Made by a program: the position numbers and the translations under genes. This document shows positions 1-9,417 of a stretch of 64,000 nucleotides of DNA, one piece after another; positions within the stretch are counted from its first letter, which is position 1, and each line of letters opens with the position of its first letter. The DNA is from Erythrobacteraceae bacterium (GTDB taxonomy: Bacteria; Pseudomonadota; Alphaproteobacteria; Sphingomonadales; Sphingomonadaceae): NCBI GenBank assembly GCA_027486035.1, contig JAIXPX010000047.1:1-64000 (forward strand), in the 5' to 3' direction. The notes beneath the pieces were generated by a model. It worked only from the letters and a program-made list of their open reading frames with translations. It had not been told where the DNA came from and ran no database searches.

Positions 1-118
1 GGGCGATCCCGTCACCCACCGACAGCACGGTGCCGGTTTCGCTGACTTCGGCCTCGGTGCCGAAATTGGCGATCTGGTCCTTGATGACCTTCGAGATTTC
101 TGCGGCGCGGATTTCCAT
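1..118 (-). CDS. atpA: ATP synthase F1 subunit alpha (N-terminal part, truncated by window edge)
   Basis: Reverse complement reads [39 protein letters not shown], the typical AtpA N-terminus; directly downstream of atpH. Confidence 0.9.
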   Translation of the reverse strand, partial: MEIRAAEISKVIKDQIANFGTEAEVSETGTVLSVGDGIA

Positions 119-129
119 GGGTTTGTCCT

Positions 130-684
130 TTAGGCCTTCATGGCTTGGGCAAGCGAGTTGAGACGGGTGCGGATCGAGGCATCGATGCGCTGCGATCCGA
201 TGGTGACGACAAGGCCGCCGAGCAGGTCGGGATCGACTGTGGCGGAGAGCATGACAGTGCGCCCTTCGCGCGCCGTCAGCTTGGTCTTGAGGGCGGCCAG
301 CTGGTCGTCCGAGAGCGGGTGAGCGCTGGTCACGGTCGCTGCCACTTCGCCGCGCTGGGCCGCAGCAATCGCGCGGAAGGCGCTGATGATCGCGGGCAGC
401 TTGGCCAGGCGGCGGTTGCCTGCGAGCACACCGAGGAAATTGGTGGTGAGGGCGGAAAGCTTCAGCGTCTTCGCCACCGCCGCCATCGCCTTGCCGGCGA
501 GGTCGCGGCCAAGCTCGGGGTTGGTGGTGAGCGCGGCGAGGTCTCCCGAATCGGCCAGGGCAGCGCCGAGCGTTTCGAGATCCTTCTCGACCGCGGTCAC
601 CGTTCCCTGTTCGGCAGCCAGATCGAACAGGGCCGAGGCATAGCGTCCAGCCAGGCTAGCCTTGATACCGGCGGAAATATCCAC
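130..684 (-). CDS. atpH: ATP synthase F1 subunit delta
   Basis: Translation [27 protein letters not shown]... [37 protein letters not shown] start at 684 gives normal length (the ORF track extends to 804). Confidence 0.9.
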   Translation of the reverse strand: MDISAGIKASLAGRYASALFDLAAEQGTVTAVEKDLETLGAALADSGDLAALTTNPELGRDLAGKAMAAVAKTLKLSALTTNFLGVLAGNRRLAKLPAIISAFRAIAAAQRGEVAATVTSAHPLSDDQLAALKTKLTAREGRTVMLSATVDPDLLGGLVVTIGSQRIDASIRTRLNSLAQAMKA

Positions 685-848
685 GCGCGTGCAATCCTCT
701 TGCGAAGCTTCAAAGGAAAAATGCTTGGGCCCTGATGATGGGGCACGCGCAAGGGTGCCCCTCAAAGCTGGCGCGCGCCTAGCAATTGATTCTGGTTCCT
801 GCAAGCCGTGCGGGGTGTGAATTGTGCAGGTGCGAAGATGTGCGTGGC

Positions 849-1838
849 TCAGTTGCTCGTGCTGTTCGCCGAAGCCGGTTGCGGCAGCGCATCCTCTGGC
901 ACCGCGAATTGGCAGTCTGCTTCAGGGTCCTGCACGGCACATTGCGCTTCGTAAGCATCGAGCACCGCTCTATTCACCTTGCCACGCCAGCCATTCTGGC
1001 CGACCGCGTAAACGCCTTCGAGATAGGCCCGATCAAAGGCGGTAAGCGCTCCAGGCGCAAGTTCCGGTCCCTGGGCAAACAGGCTGAGGATTGATCTGGT
1101 GGAAACGGCGCTGAAATCGATATCGCGATTGGGCGTGGTCAGCAGGTGCATCGCTGCGTAATCGCCCAGCTGCTGAGGGGTCGCTTCCCCAATCCGGGTG
1201 GCATCGAACACCACCACGGCCAGTATCTTGGAGCGATAGATGTGGCCAACCATCCGCGAGGCCCTGTTGATGCGTTGGAAAGGAGCTTCTTGCGGGAAGT
1301 TCACAAAGTTAAGCCCCGCGTTGGCGAGGTTGGTGCGGTTCCACGCCATTGCCGGTTTGCCTGAGGCGAGCTCGTCCCGCAGGCGCACAAGGCTCACATC
1401 ACGCCCTCCGTCACCGACCAGCCAGTGCCGCCGGCTGACCAGCTTGTCGAACAGGCGTTGCGGTTCGTCGATCGTGATGACCAGCGCGTTCTCACGGCAC
1501 TTCGGCTTGGGTTTCTTGAGCCCCACGGCGGTTGCGGCTGTTGTGATCCGCTCGGCGATAATCTCGTTGGCGGCCATATCTGGCCCGACAACGTGGAGGC
1601 AAAGCGGTTGGTGAAATCGCGGCACCACATCAAGCACCGGGATGCGGGTGGTCAGTTGCTCGATATTGTCGGCGACGATTGCCTTGTCGATCTCACGCTT
1701 GCCGCGCACCTCGATCTCGGTCGAGGGGGCGGGTTGAGCGGCCGGGGCGGGATCCGGCGCGGTTTGGGCGGCGGCACTGAATGCGGGAAGGGCGGCAGCA
1801 GCGATCAGGCAAAGACCGGGCAAGAAGCGAGCGTGCAT
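849..1838 (-). CDS. Secreted hypothetical protein, 'RFHQPLCL' family (paralog of 43028..43939)
   Basis: N-terminal signal peptide ([25 protein letters not shown]); shares [12 protein letters not shown], CxxNALVI, LxDYAxxxLL and LTAFDxAxLxGVY blocks with the second copy. Confidence 0.75.
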   Translation of the reverse strand: MHARFLPGLCLIAAAALPAFSAAAQTAPDPAPAAQPAPSTEIEVRGKREIDKAIVADNIEQLTTRIPVLDVVPRFHQPLCLHVVGPDMAANEIIAERITTAATAVGLKKPKPKCRENALVITIDEPQRLFDKLVSRRHWLVGDGGRDVSLVRLRDELASGKPAMAWNRTNLANAGLNFVNFPQEAPFQRINRASRMVGHIYRSKILAVVVFDATRIGEATPQQLGDYAAMHLLTTPNRDIDFSAVSTRSILSLFAQGPELAPGALTAFDRAYLEGVYAVGQNGWRGKVNRAVLDAYEAQCAVQDPEADCQFAVPEDALPQPASANSTSN

Positions 1839-1920
1839 CGTGAAGGCACCTGCAAGAAATATTATATTTCAGGCAGATGATCACATTCTGGCGCTGAACC
1901 GTGGATGAATGCGCCGCGCG

Positions 1921-3471
1921 TTACTTCTTTGCTGCGCAAGAATAGACCAGCCGTTCGTTGGGCCGATCGGGCAGGGCCGCGATCAGGGCCGATTGCTGCT
2001 CGCCGAGCGTGCTGGCCGCATCGCTCACCCCGCAGGCAGGCGGCGTGTAGGCGGCGCGGGCCTCGCGCGCGGCGGCAAGCGCCTGCTGCCCCAGCAGGTA
2101 GCGGTCGGTGCGCAGAGTGCGGGTTTCGGGGTCATAGGTGTTGACCGCCACCGCTGCATCGTCCTCTGCCGCGAGCACCCGCTGCCATTCGCCGCCTTGC
2201 CCAAGGCCATATTGCGTGCGCCCGTTCACGCAGCCATCGGCCGACCATTCGAAGGCCACATCATCGGTGCGCGCTGAGGTGACGCGGCTGCGCTCGGGGA
2301 CAAGGGTGCAGATCAGCGCGCCCTCGGCTGCGTCCTGTGCGGCATGGCCGCCTTCGGGCGCGCGCCCTTCGGCCCGGGCGATGGCGGCCGCGACCCGGTC
2401 CTCGATCTCGGCGAGGCCCGGGCGGGTGATCCAGGCGAGCGCCGCGACGACGAGCCCGAGGCCCGCGAGCCCTGCGGCGATCCCGGCGTGGCGCCGGCGG
2501 TCCGCATCACCGCGCCACACCAGCGCCGCATAGCCCGCGCCGATCGCCGAGAGCAGCGCGACAAGGGCGAGCGCCATGCGGTTCTCGCGCTCGCCGAGCA
2601 CCTCCATCTGCGCGGCAAGCTGCGCCTTTTCGCGCAGGGCGCGCAGCGTCTCGGCGCGCTCGGCCAGCGCGGCGCGGGCTTGCGACTGCTCGGCTTCGAG
2701 CCGCTGGCGCTCTTCGGCGTTCAATTCGTCGATCGAGCGGCAGGGCAGGCTGTTCGTCACCGGCTCCACCCCGTTGCCGCGCAGGAAGGGAAGCAATTCG
2801 CGCAAGGAGACTGCGAAGAAGAACTCCGCATCCCCCCCGGTCGAATCCGTGCTGAAGGAATTGACCCCGATCACCCGCCCGCAGGGATCGAGCAGCGGCC
2901 CGCCCGAATTGCCCCGCGCGATGGGGGCGCTGTGGAGAATGGTGTCGAACTGGCGGCTCGGGCGCAGGCCCGACAGATAGCCGCGCGACTTCACCGGCGG
3001 CTGGGGCCGGAAGATGTCGCTCATGCCGAGGCCCTGGGCGAGGTCGACATTCATCGGGTAGCCGACCGCGGCGACCTCGCCCTCGCTGAGGCTCGCCCCT
3101 CCCGCAAGCGCCAGCGGCGGCAGGCGCAGGCTGCCCCTGGCGATCTCGAGCAGGGCAAGATCATTGCGCGGAGAAATCGCGATGATCCGGGCAAAGGCGC
3201 CGCCCGCGCCTTCGGCGGGCACGATCCCGATCCGCAGCGTATCGTCCTGCGAGGCTTCGGAAACGACATGGGCATTGGTGACGATCCGCGTGGGCGAGAC
3301 GGCAAAGCCGGTGCCGTGGCTGACCGGAGTCGGCTGGCCGTCCTCGCTGCCGATCAGCACCACCCGCACCACCCCGCGCGAGGCGGCATCGACATCGCCC
3401 GGGTCGGCTGAAGCGGCGGGCGCCGCAAGGACAGCGAAAAGCAGGGCGAATACGCCGAGAAGCCGGATCAT
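1921..3471 (-). CDS. Trypsin-like serine protease (S1 family) with C-terminal transmembrane segments
   Basis: GTGFAVSPTRIVTNAHVV, NDLALLEI and ARGNSGGPLLDP catalytic motifs; signal peptide; hydrophobic MALALVALLSAIGAGYAALVW and AGIAAGLAGLGLVVAALAWI. Confidence 0.8.
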   Translation of the reverse strand: MIRLLGVFALLFAVLAAPAASADPGDVDAASRGVVRVVLIGSEDGQPTPVSHGTGFAVSPTRIVTNAHVVSEASQDDTLRIGIVPAEGAGGAFARIIAISPRNDLALLEIARGSLRLPPLALAGGASLSEGEVAAVGYPMNVDLAQGLGMSDIFRPQPPVKSRGYLSGLRPSRQFDTILHSAPIARGNSGGPLLDPCGRVIGVNSFSTDSTGGDAEFFFAVSLRELLPFLRGNGVEPVTNSLPCRSIDELNAEERQRLEAEQSQARAALAERAETLRALREKAQLAAQMEVLGERENRMALALVALLSAIGAGYAALVWRGDADRRRHAGIAAGLAGLGLVVAALAWITRPGLAEIEDRVAAAIARAEGRAPEGGHAAQDAAEGALICTLVPERSRVTSARTDDVAFEWSADGCVNGRTQYGLGQGGEWQRVLAAEDDAAVAVNTYDPETRTLRTDRYLLGQQALAAAREARAAYTPPACGVSDAASTLGEQQSALIAALPDRPNERLVYSCAAKK

Positions 3472-3565
3472 GCCCGCGCTTATAGCCGCTTTTTCACCGC
3501 CCGCATCAACAACGCGACATTGAACGCAAGCTCCGGGGGTGTCTCGGGCTGCGGGCTGTGGCAGA

Positions 3566-4609
3566 ATGTTTCACGTGAAACATTTTGAGAACACCACCGA
3601 CGAGGAGCGCTGGCAGGCCATGCTCGCCAAGGACCGCCGCTTCGATGGCGCCTTCGTGACCGGCGTGCATTCGACCGGCATCTATTGCCGCCCCTCGTGC
3701 CCGGCGCGGGCGCCCTTGCGCCAGAACGTCCGCTTCTATGCGGGGCCGCAAGAGGCAGCCGAGGCGGGGCTAAGGCCGTGCAAGCGGTGCTCTCCCGCCA
3801 GCCAAAGCGCCGAGGAGGCCTGCGTGCTCGCCGCCATCGCCGCGATCCGGGAGGAGGGGGCAATGACGCTTGCGCAGCTTGCCGACCTTACCGGCTATGC
3901 CCCCACGCACTTCCAGCGCCTGTTCAAGCGGACGGTCGGAATGTCGCCCGCCGCTTTCGCCAAGGCGGTGCGCGAGGAGCGTGCCAAAGCGGGCTTGAGC
4001 AGGGGTCTGGAGGTGGGCAAGGCAGCGCTGGAGGCAGGCTACGGGCGATCCGAGGCCTTCTATGCGGCAACGAAAGGCAGGCTGGGAATGACAGCGAGTG
4101 ACTGGGCGCGGGGCGGTGCGGGGCGGGTGATCCACTGGACGGTGATGACGACCTCGCTGGGGCCGATGCTGGTCGCGGCGACCGACAAGGGCGTGTGCTG
4201 TCTGGCCTTCGGCGAGGGCGAGGCTGAACTCGCCGCGCGTTTCCCCAAGGCCGAGCTGGTCCCCGCCGGAGAGGCCTTCCGCGATCTGTTCGCGGCCGTG
4301 CTGGAGGCGGTCGAACAGCCCGGCCCGGGCAGCACCGCGATCCCGCTCGACGTGCAGGGCACCGCCTTCCAGCAACGCGTCTGGGAAGAACTGCGCCGCA
4401 TCCCGCACGGCGAGACGCGGTCCTATGGCGAACTCGCGGCAGCCCTCGGCAACCCCAAGGCCAGCCGCGCGGTCGGCGGGGCGAACGGCGCGAACAATGT
4501 CGCGGTGCTGATCCCCTGCCACCGCGTGATCGCGGCGGACGGGACGCTGGGCGGCTATGCCTATGGGCTGGCGATCAAGCGCGAGTTGTTGCGGCGGGAG
4601 GGGCGGTGA
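3566..4609 (+). CDS. ada: Bifunctional Ada protein: methylphosphotriester domain / AraC HTH / O6-methylguanine-DNA methyltransferase
   Basis: GIYCRPSCPAR...CKRC zinc-binding N-domain, AraC-like HTH, and C-terminal PCHRV active site. Start codon likely 3566 (MFHVKHFENTTDEERW), inside a parS palindrome; an upstream in-frame start at 3539 is also possible. Confidence 0.9.
   Translation: MFHVKHFENTTDEERWQAMLAKDRRFDGAFVTGVHSTGIYCRPSCPARAPLRQNVRFYAGPQEAAEAGLRPCKRCSPASQSAEEACVLAAIAAIREEGAMTLAQLADLTGYAPTHFQRLFKRTVGMSPAAFAKAVREERAKAGLSRGLEVGKAALEAGYGRSEAFYAATKGRLGMTASDWARGGAGRVIHWTVMTTSLGPMLVAATDKGVCCLAFGEGEAELAARFPKAELVPAGEAFRDLFAAVLEAVEQPGPGSTAIPLDVQGTAFQQRVWEELRRIPHGETRSYGELAAALGNPKASRAVGGANGANNVAVLIPCHRVIAADGTLGGYAYGLAIKRELLRREGR
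3567..3582. promoter_or_regulatory. parS site (ParB-binding), copy 1
   Basis: Exact TGTTTCACGTGAAACA, extended to an 18-bp perfect palindrome ATGTTTCACGTGAAACAT (3566-3583). Confidence 0.9.
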
Positions 4610-4624
4610 CAAGGTTAAGCGGGG

Positions 4625-4644
4625 CCCCGGCTCGGGCGCCGGGG
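4625..4644. terminator. Hairpin between convergent ada and GST genes
   Basis: CCCCGGC / GCCGGGG stem in the intergenic gap. Confidence 0.4.
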
Positions 4645-4652
4645 TGACGGAT

Positions 4653-5288
4653 TTAGTCCAGCTTCGGCGGCATTCCCGGCTCGCACTTGGCCATGGCGCG
4701 CTGATAGGCGGGACGCTCGCCGATCCGCTTCAGATATGCCTGCAAATTGGGCATCCCGTCGATGCTCATCCCGCTCATCGCCCGCGACGTGGTGAGCTGG
4801 AAGCCCATCATGATGTCCGCCGTGGTGAGCTGGCTGCCGCCGAAATAGGCAGCCTCGCCGAGGCGCTGCTCGACGATGGCCCAGCCCTTCTGCACCCGGT
4901 CTGCCACAAAAGCGGGCAGCTCCTTCGCGCCCATGAACTGCGCCACCAGCGCCATCATGCCGTTGGTCATGAAGGTCGCGTTGGCCCAGTGGACATAGAA
5001 CAGGTGGTCGGCGAAGTCGGGGTGATCCACCCCCGGCACCAGCGCCGTGCCGGGCGCGTATTTTGCCACGATGTAGTCGATGATCGCCCCGCTCTCGCCG
5101 AGCACCAGATCGCCATCGGTGATGACCGGCGCGATCCCCATCGGGTGGAGCGCCTTGTATTCGTCGGGCGCGAGGCGGTTGTCCGCGCGGCGGGTGTAGA
5201 GCTTGAGATCGTATTCGAGCCCCAGTTCCTCCGCGAGCCATACGATGCGCTCGGATTGCGACAGGCGCAGGTGGTGGATGGTCAGCAT
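4653..5288 (-). CDS. Glutathione S-transferase family protein
   Basis: MLTIHHLRLSQSERIVWLAEELGLEYDLKLYTR...GIAPVITDGDLVLGESGAIIDYI, typical GST thioredoxin fold. Confidence 0.88.
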   Translation of the reverse strand: MLTIHHLRLSQSERIVWLAEELGLEYDLKLYTRRADNRLAPDEYKALHPMGIAPVITDGDLVLGESGAIIDYIVAKYAPGTALVPGVDHPDFADHLFYVHWANATFMTNGMMALVAQFMGAKELPAFVADRVQKGWAIVEQRLGEAAYFGGSQLTTADIMMGFQLTTSRAMSGMSIDGMPNLQAYLKRIGERPAYQRAMAKCEPGMPPKLD

Positions 5289-5382
5289 GGCGAAGTCTTT
5301 CCCGTGGGTTGCTTTTGCCAAGGCCTAGCCAAAGCTGGGCGGCTGCGCCATCCCTTGCTGCCTACGAGACGATGGGGGAGCA

Positions 5383-6273
5383 TTGATGGACACTGAACAC
5401 GCCGCGCCGCAGCCGCTCTGGAAGCGGATCTGGAACTTCCCGCTGGTGGCGATGCTCGTCGCGATCGCGGTGAGCGCGATTGCCATCGCGGCCGCGACCA
5501 TCGCGGTCAGCGACCTGGGTTCGGGCCTCACCGACAATGTCGCGCTGCCCTTGCAGGTGGTGCTGACCATCGCGCTTCTGATCGCCGCGCAGAAGCTGGC
5601 GCTGCGGCGGCTGGGTGATCGCAAGCACGACGACCTGCCCTTCGCCAGCGCGGGGCAGGGCATGGGGCTTGGCGCCATCGCCGCCTTCGTGCTGTTCAGC
5701 GCGATCGTCGGCGTGGCGGCTTTGTTCGGGGCCTACCGGATCGTCGGCTGGGGCGGGATGTCGAACTGGCTGTTCCTGCTGTTCGCCGCCGGGATCAGTG
5801 CGGGCTTCGTCGAGGAATTCATCTTCCGCGGCATCCTGTTCCGCTGGATCGAGGAGTTCGGCGGAAGCTGGGCGGCGCTGGTGGTGACCTCCGCATTGTT
5901 CGGCTTCGTCCATATCACCAATGACAACGCCACCTGGTTCTCCTCGGCGGCGATCGCGATCGAGGCCGGGGTGATGCTCGGCGGGGCCTATATGCTGACC
6001 CGCAGCCTGTGGGTGCCGATCGGGCTCCACTTCGGGTGGAATGTGACGCAGGGGCTGGTGTGGGACGTGCCGGTGTCGGGCAATGATGTCGACGGGGTGG
6101 TGAACGCCCGGCTGGTGGGCGATCCGCTGATTTCGGGCGGGGCCTTCGGGCTCGAGGCCTCGGTGATCGCGGTGGTGCTGGCGGGCGGCTTCGGGGTGTG
6201 GCTGGTCAAGCGCGCGCACGACAAGGGCGAGGTGATGGCGCCCTGGTGGGTGCGCCGCCGTCAGTCGGCGTAG
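5383..6273 (+). CDS. CPBP family intramembrane metalloprotease
   Basis: Multiple TM segments; FVEEFIFRGILF (EExxxR) plus FGFVHITN and HFGWN motifs. Confidence 0.85.
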   Translation: MMDTEHAAPQPLWKRIWNFPLVAMLVAIAVSAIAIAAATIAVSDLGSGLTDNVALPLQVVLTIALLIAAQKLALRRLGDRKHDDLPFASAGQGMGLGAIAAFVLFSAIVGVAALFGAYRIVGWGGMSNWLFLLFAAGISAGFVEEFIFRGILFRWIEEFGGSWAALVVTSALFGFVHITNDNATWFSSAAIAIEAGVMLGGAYMLTRSLWVPIGLHFGWNVTQGLVWDVPVSGNDVDGVVNARLVGDPLISGGAFGLEASVIAVVLAGGFGVWLVKRAHDKGEVMAPWWVRRRQSA

Positions 6274-7826
6274 CGCGCCCAGCCCGGGGAGGCGGGGACA
6301 AGGCTCTCGAGGAAAGCTTCGGCGGCCTCGAGATACTCCCGCTGCCTCGCCTCGCCCATCTTGTCCCATGTCGCATAGATGCGCCCGATGCGATGGTTGC
6401 TTTCCAGCCGCCTGCGGTTCCTGGCCATGAAATGCCAGTAAAGCGGGTTGAAGGGGCAGGCATCGGGGCCGGTCTTCTCGGCGACCTTGTAGCGGCACTG
6501 ACCGCAGTAGTTCGACATCGTGTTGATGTAGTTGCCGCTGGCCGCATAGGGCTTGGTCGCAAGGCGCCCGCCATCGGCATAGAGCACCATCCCTGCGACA
6601 TTGGGCAGCTCGACCCATTCATAGGCATCGGCATAGACGGCAAGGTACCAGTCGGCCACCTGCTGGGGGTCGATCCCGGCGATCAGGCCAAAATTGCCGA
6701 GCACCATCAGCCGCTGGATGTGGTGCGCGTGGGCGTCCTCGCGGGTGGTGCGGATGCAATCGGCGATGCAGCGCATGTCGGTCGCGCCGGTCCAGAAGAA
6801 TTCGGGCAGCGGGCGGGTAGCGGCCAGCGCGTTCGCCTCGGCAAGGGCAGGCATGGTGTACCAGTAGAAGCCGCGCACATATTCGCGCCAGCCGATGATC
6901 TGGCGGATGAAGCCCTCCACCGAATTCAAGGGCGCGCGGCCCTCGCGATAGGCCGCCTCGGCGGCGCGGCACAGCGCGAGCGGATCGAGCAGCCCGCAAT
7001 TGAGGCTGGTCGAGAGCATCGAGTGGTAGAGATCGTCCTCTCCATGCACCATCGCGTCCTGATAGGGGCCGAAGAGTTCGAGGCGGCGGGCGAAGAAGGC
7101 TTCGGCTGCCGCCAGCGCTTGGGCACGGGTCACGGGCCAGCCGAAGGGCTCAAGGTCGCCGAAGTGACTGGCGAAGCGCTCGCCCACCAGCGCGATGACG
7201 TCCTGCGTGATGGCATCGGGCGCGAATTTGGGGGCGGGTGGCGCTGACAGGCCCGCCTTGGGCGGCTTGCGGTTTTCGGCATCGAGGTTCCAGATCCCGC
7301 CCTCGGGCTTGCCGTCGGGTCGCATCAGGAGACCGGTCTTGCGGCGCATTGCGCGGTAGAAATACTCCATCGTCAGGTGCTTCCTCCCCTCGGCGAAGCG
7401 GCGGAAATCCTCGTGGGTGGCGATGAAGCGGGTGTCGGGGAGGATCGAGACGGGGCAGGGGAAGCGGCCCTCCCATTCGAGCATGGCGTGATGGACGCGC
7501 CACTCTCCGCTTTCGGTAACACGGATCTCGGACGGGGCGTGGCGCTCGACGGCGCGGGCGACCTCGCCGGTGAAACTGCCGGTGTTGTGCACGTCGTCGA
7601 GCGTGACATAATCGACCTGCCAGCCCTCGGCCGCCAGTTCCGCGGCGAAGTGGCGCATGGCCGAGAAGATCAGCACGATCTTCTGCTTGTGGTGCTTCAC
7701 ATAGGTCGCCTCGTCCCACACCTCCATCATCAGGATGACGGCCTCTTTCGGGGTGAGCCCTTCAAGGCTGGAAAGATTGCGCGACAGCTGGTCGCCAAGA
7801 ACGGGCACGAGGATCGGGCGGGTCAT
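6261..7826 (-). CDS. Cryptochrome/photolyase family protein, FeS-containing (6-4) photolyase-like (PhrB type)
   Basis: MTRPILVPVLGDQLSRNLSSL start; C-terminal NYCGQCRYKVAEKTGPDACPFNPLYW cysteine cluster. Confidence 0.88.
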   Translation of the reverse strand: MTRPILVPVLGDQLSRNLSSLEGLTPKEAVILMMEVWDEATYVKHHKQKIVLIFSAMRHFAAELAAEGWQVDYVTLDDVHNTGSFTGEVARAVERHAPSEIRVTESGEWRVHHAMLEWEGRFPCPVSILPDTRFIATHEDFRRFAEGRKHLTMEYFYRAMRRKTGLLMRPDGKPEGGIWNLDAENRKPPKAGLSAPPAPKFAPDAITQDVIALVGERFASHFGDLEPFGWPVTRAQALAAAEAFFARRLELFGPYQDAMVHGEDDLYHSMLSTSLNCGLLDPLALCRAAEAAYREGRAPLNSVEGFIRQIIGWREYVRGFYWYTMPALAEANALAATRPLPEFFWTGATDMRCIADCIRTTREDAHAHHIQRLMVLGNFGLIAGIDPQQVADWYLAVYADAYEWVELPNVAGMVLYADGGRLATKPYAASGNYINTMSNYCGQCRYKVAEKTGPDACPFNPLYWHFMARNRRRLESNHRIGRIYATWDKMGEARQREYLEAAEAFLESLVPASPGWARYAD

Positions 7827-7870
7827 GCGGGGGGATACGCAGGGCCGCCCCGTTTGGTTTCCCGCACACC

Positions 7871-9376
7871 CTATTCAGTCGCCTCCAGCGCGCGCCACGC
7901 CACGCCCTGAAAGACGGGATCGTTGAGCATGGAGATCAGCAAACCACGCGCCTTCCCCTTGTCGCCTCGCCGGCTGAGCGCGGTCGCATAGGCATAGCGC
8001 AGATCGCCGACACCCGAATTGGTCAGGAATGCCTGCTCCAATTGCCTGAAGGCGGTTTCCGGCGGAGTGCGCCCCTCTTCGATGTAGGACTGGAAATAGA
8101 GCGCCGCAGCCAAGGGCTCGCGCTCGGGATCGCGGGCCAGAGGGGCAAGCAGGGCGCGCACCGCGTCATATTCGTCCGCTCCGGCCAGTTCGCCTGCGCG
8201 CACCAGCCGCGACAGCATGATCTCCGCCTTCAGCCGCTGCGCCTGCCGGTGTGCGGGGTCGATCGCCAGCGCCCTGTTCACCGCGCGCCATGCCTCGGCA
8301 TCGGAATAGGGGTTGGCCATCACGATCAACTCGCCATTGGAAAAGCCGAAGCCCCGGAACACCGGCCGCCCGCCGAAATCGCTGTGCTGGACCCGGGCAT
8401 ATTCGGCGGCGGCATATTCGTAGAACACCGGCGCGCTGGCGGGAAAGCGGCCGGTCAACCGCCTCAGCGCGCGGGCGGTCGGCCTCAGGCGCGTTTCGAG
8501 CAGCCGCTCGATGCGCAGTTCGACCAGCGCGACCTCGTCGCGGGTCATGGGGCGGAGAGCGACTTTGGCGATCACCTCCGGCTCGATCTGCACCCGGCGT
8601 GTCGGACCGGCCGACGGCGGTCGATCAAGCTGCGCCGCCAAGGTCGCCGGATCGCCCAGTTCGCGCGCCGCGTCCTCGATGGTGCGCCCGGTTACGTAGG
8701 CATTGATGTAGCGGTCGAGCACGCCGGCAAATTCTTCCTCCAGCAGCAGCGGTGCAGCGATCATGCGGCTGACATCGAGGAACCGGGCATATTCGTGCTC
8801 GGACCTGTGGCGGACCGTCACCCGCAGGGCATTTTCAAGAGCGGTCGGCGTGACGCGCACCTTTCGCATCCTCGGGCTTCCCGGCGCACCGATCACGAAC
8901 ACCTTCTTCTCGTCGCGATAGGCGGTGGCGAAGAACTGCGACAATCCGCCCGTCACCCACATCGGCTTGGGCCGGAAGAAGGCGTTGCCGAGATGGTATT
9001 GGGTCATACAGTAGAAGATGTCGGCTTCGCGCATTTTTGGCAGTGCGAACGGGTCGAACCACGCCTTGGTGACCGGCAGTTCAGCATGATCTTGACACAC
9101 CGCCGTCGCCCCGAAGTCGATCACGTGCGCAATCCGCGATGCATCGCTCGAAAGATAGAACTCCGGCTTGCGACCGTGCCGGGTCTCGCCCGGCATCAGG
9201 CCATGCAGGACCTGGTCGAACGCCTCGATGGTCTGCATCAGCGCGGTGAGCCGGGCTTCGGACAGCTCGGCGTGGACAACGTAATGTTCGCTCTCGGCGC
9301 GCAGCCAGCCGGTCGCATGGGCGGGCAGAGCGAGGGCGAATGTCACCAGCAACAGGGCGATCAGGCGCGACACCAT
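7871..9376 (-). CDS. Hypothetical exported protein
   Basis: Long ORF with signal peptide MVSRLIALLLVTFALALPAHA; the C-terminal part has helical repeat character. Confidence 0.6.
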   Translation of the reverse strand: MVSRLIALLLVTFALALPAHATGWLRAESEHYVVHAELSEARLTALMQTIEAFDQVLHGLMPGETRHGRKPEFYLSSDASRIAHVIDFGATAVCQDHAELPVTKAWFDPFALPKMREADIFYCMTQYHLGNAFFRPKPMWVTGGLSQFFATAYRDEKKVFVIGAPGSPRMRKVRVTPTALENALRVTVRHRSEHEYARFLDVSRMIAAPLLLEEEFAGVLDRYINAYVTGRTIEDAARELGDPATLAAQLDRPPSAGPTRRVQIEPEVIAKVALRPMTRDEVALVELRIERLLETRLRPTARALRRLTGRFPASAPVFYEYAAAEYARVQHSDFGGRPVFRGFGFSNGELIVMANPYSDAEAWRAVNRALAIDPAHRQAQRLKAEIMLSRLVRAGELAGADEYDAVRALLAPLARDPEREPLAAALYFQSYIEEGRTPPETAFRQLEQAFLTNSGVGDLRYAYATALSRRGDKGKARGLLISMLNDPVFQGVAWRALEATE

Positions 9377-9417
9377 GTTGCGCACCATATCATCGGTCAA
9401 GCGGCTGTAAATGCGGA

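Noticed and set aside
2344-3411. 355-aa plus-strand ORF opposite the serine protease
   Set aside because: Antisense shadow with no signal or domain features.
6261-6273. 13-bp convergent overlap of CPBP protease and photolyase genes
   Set aside because: Short 3' overlaps are common in dense genomes; not remarkable.
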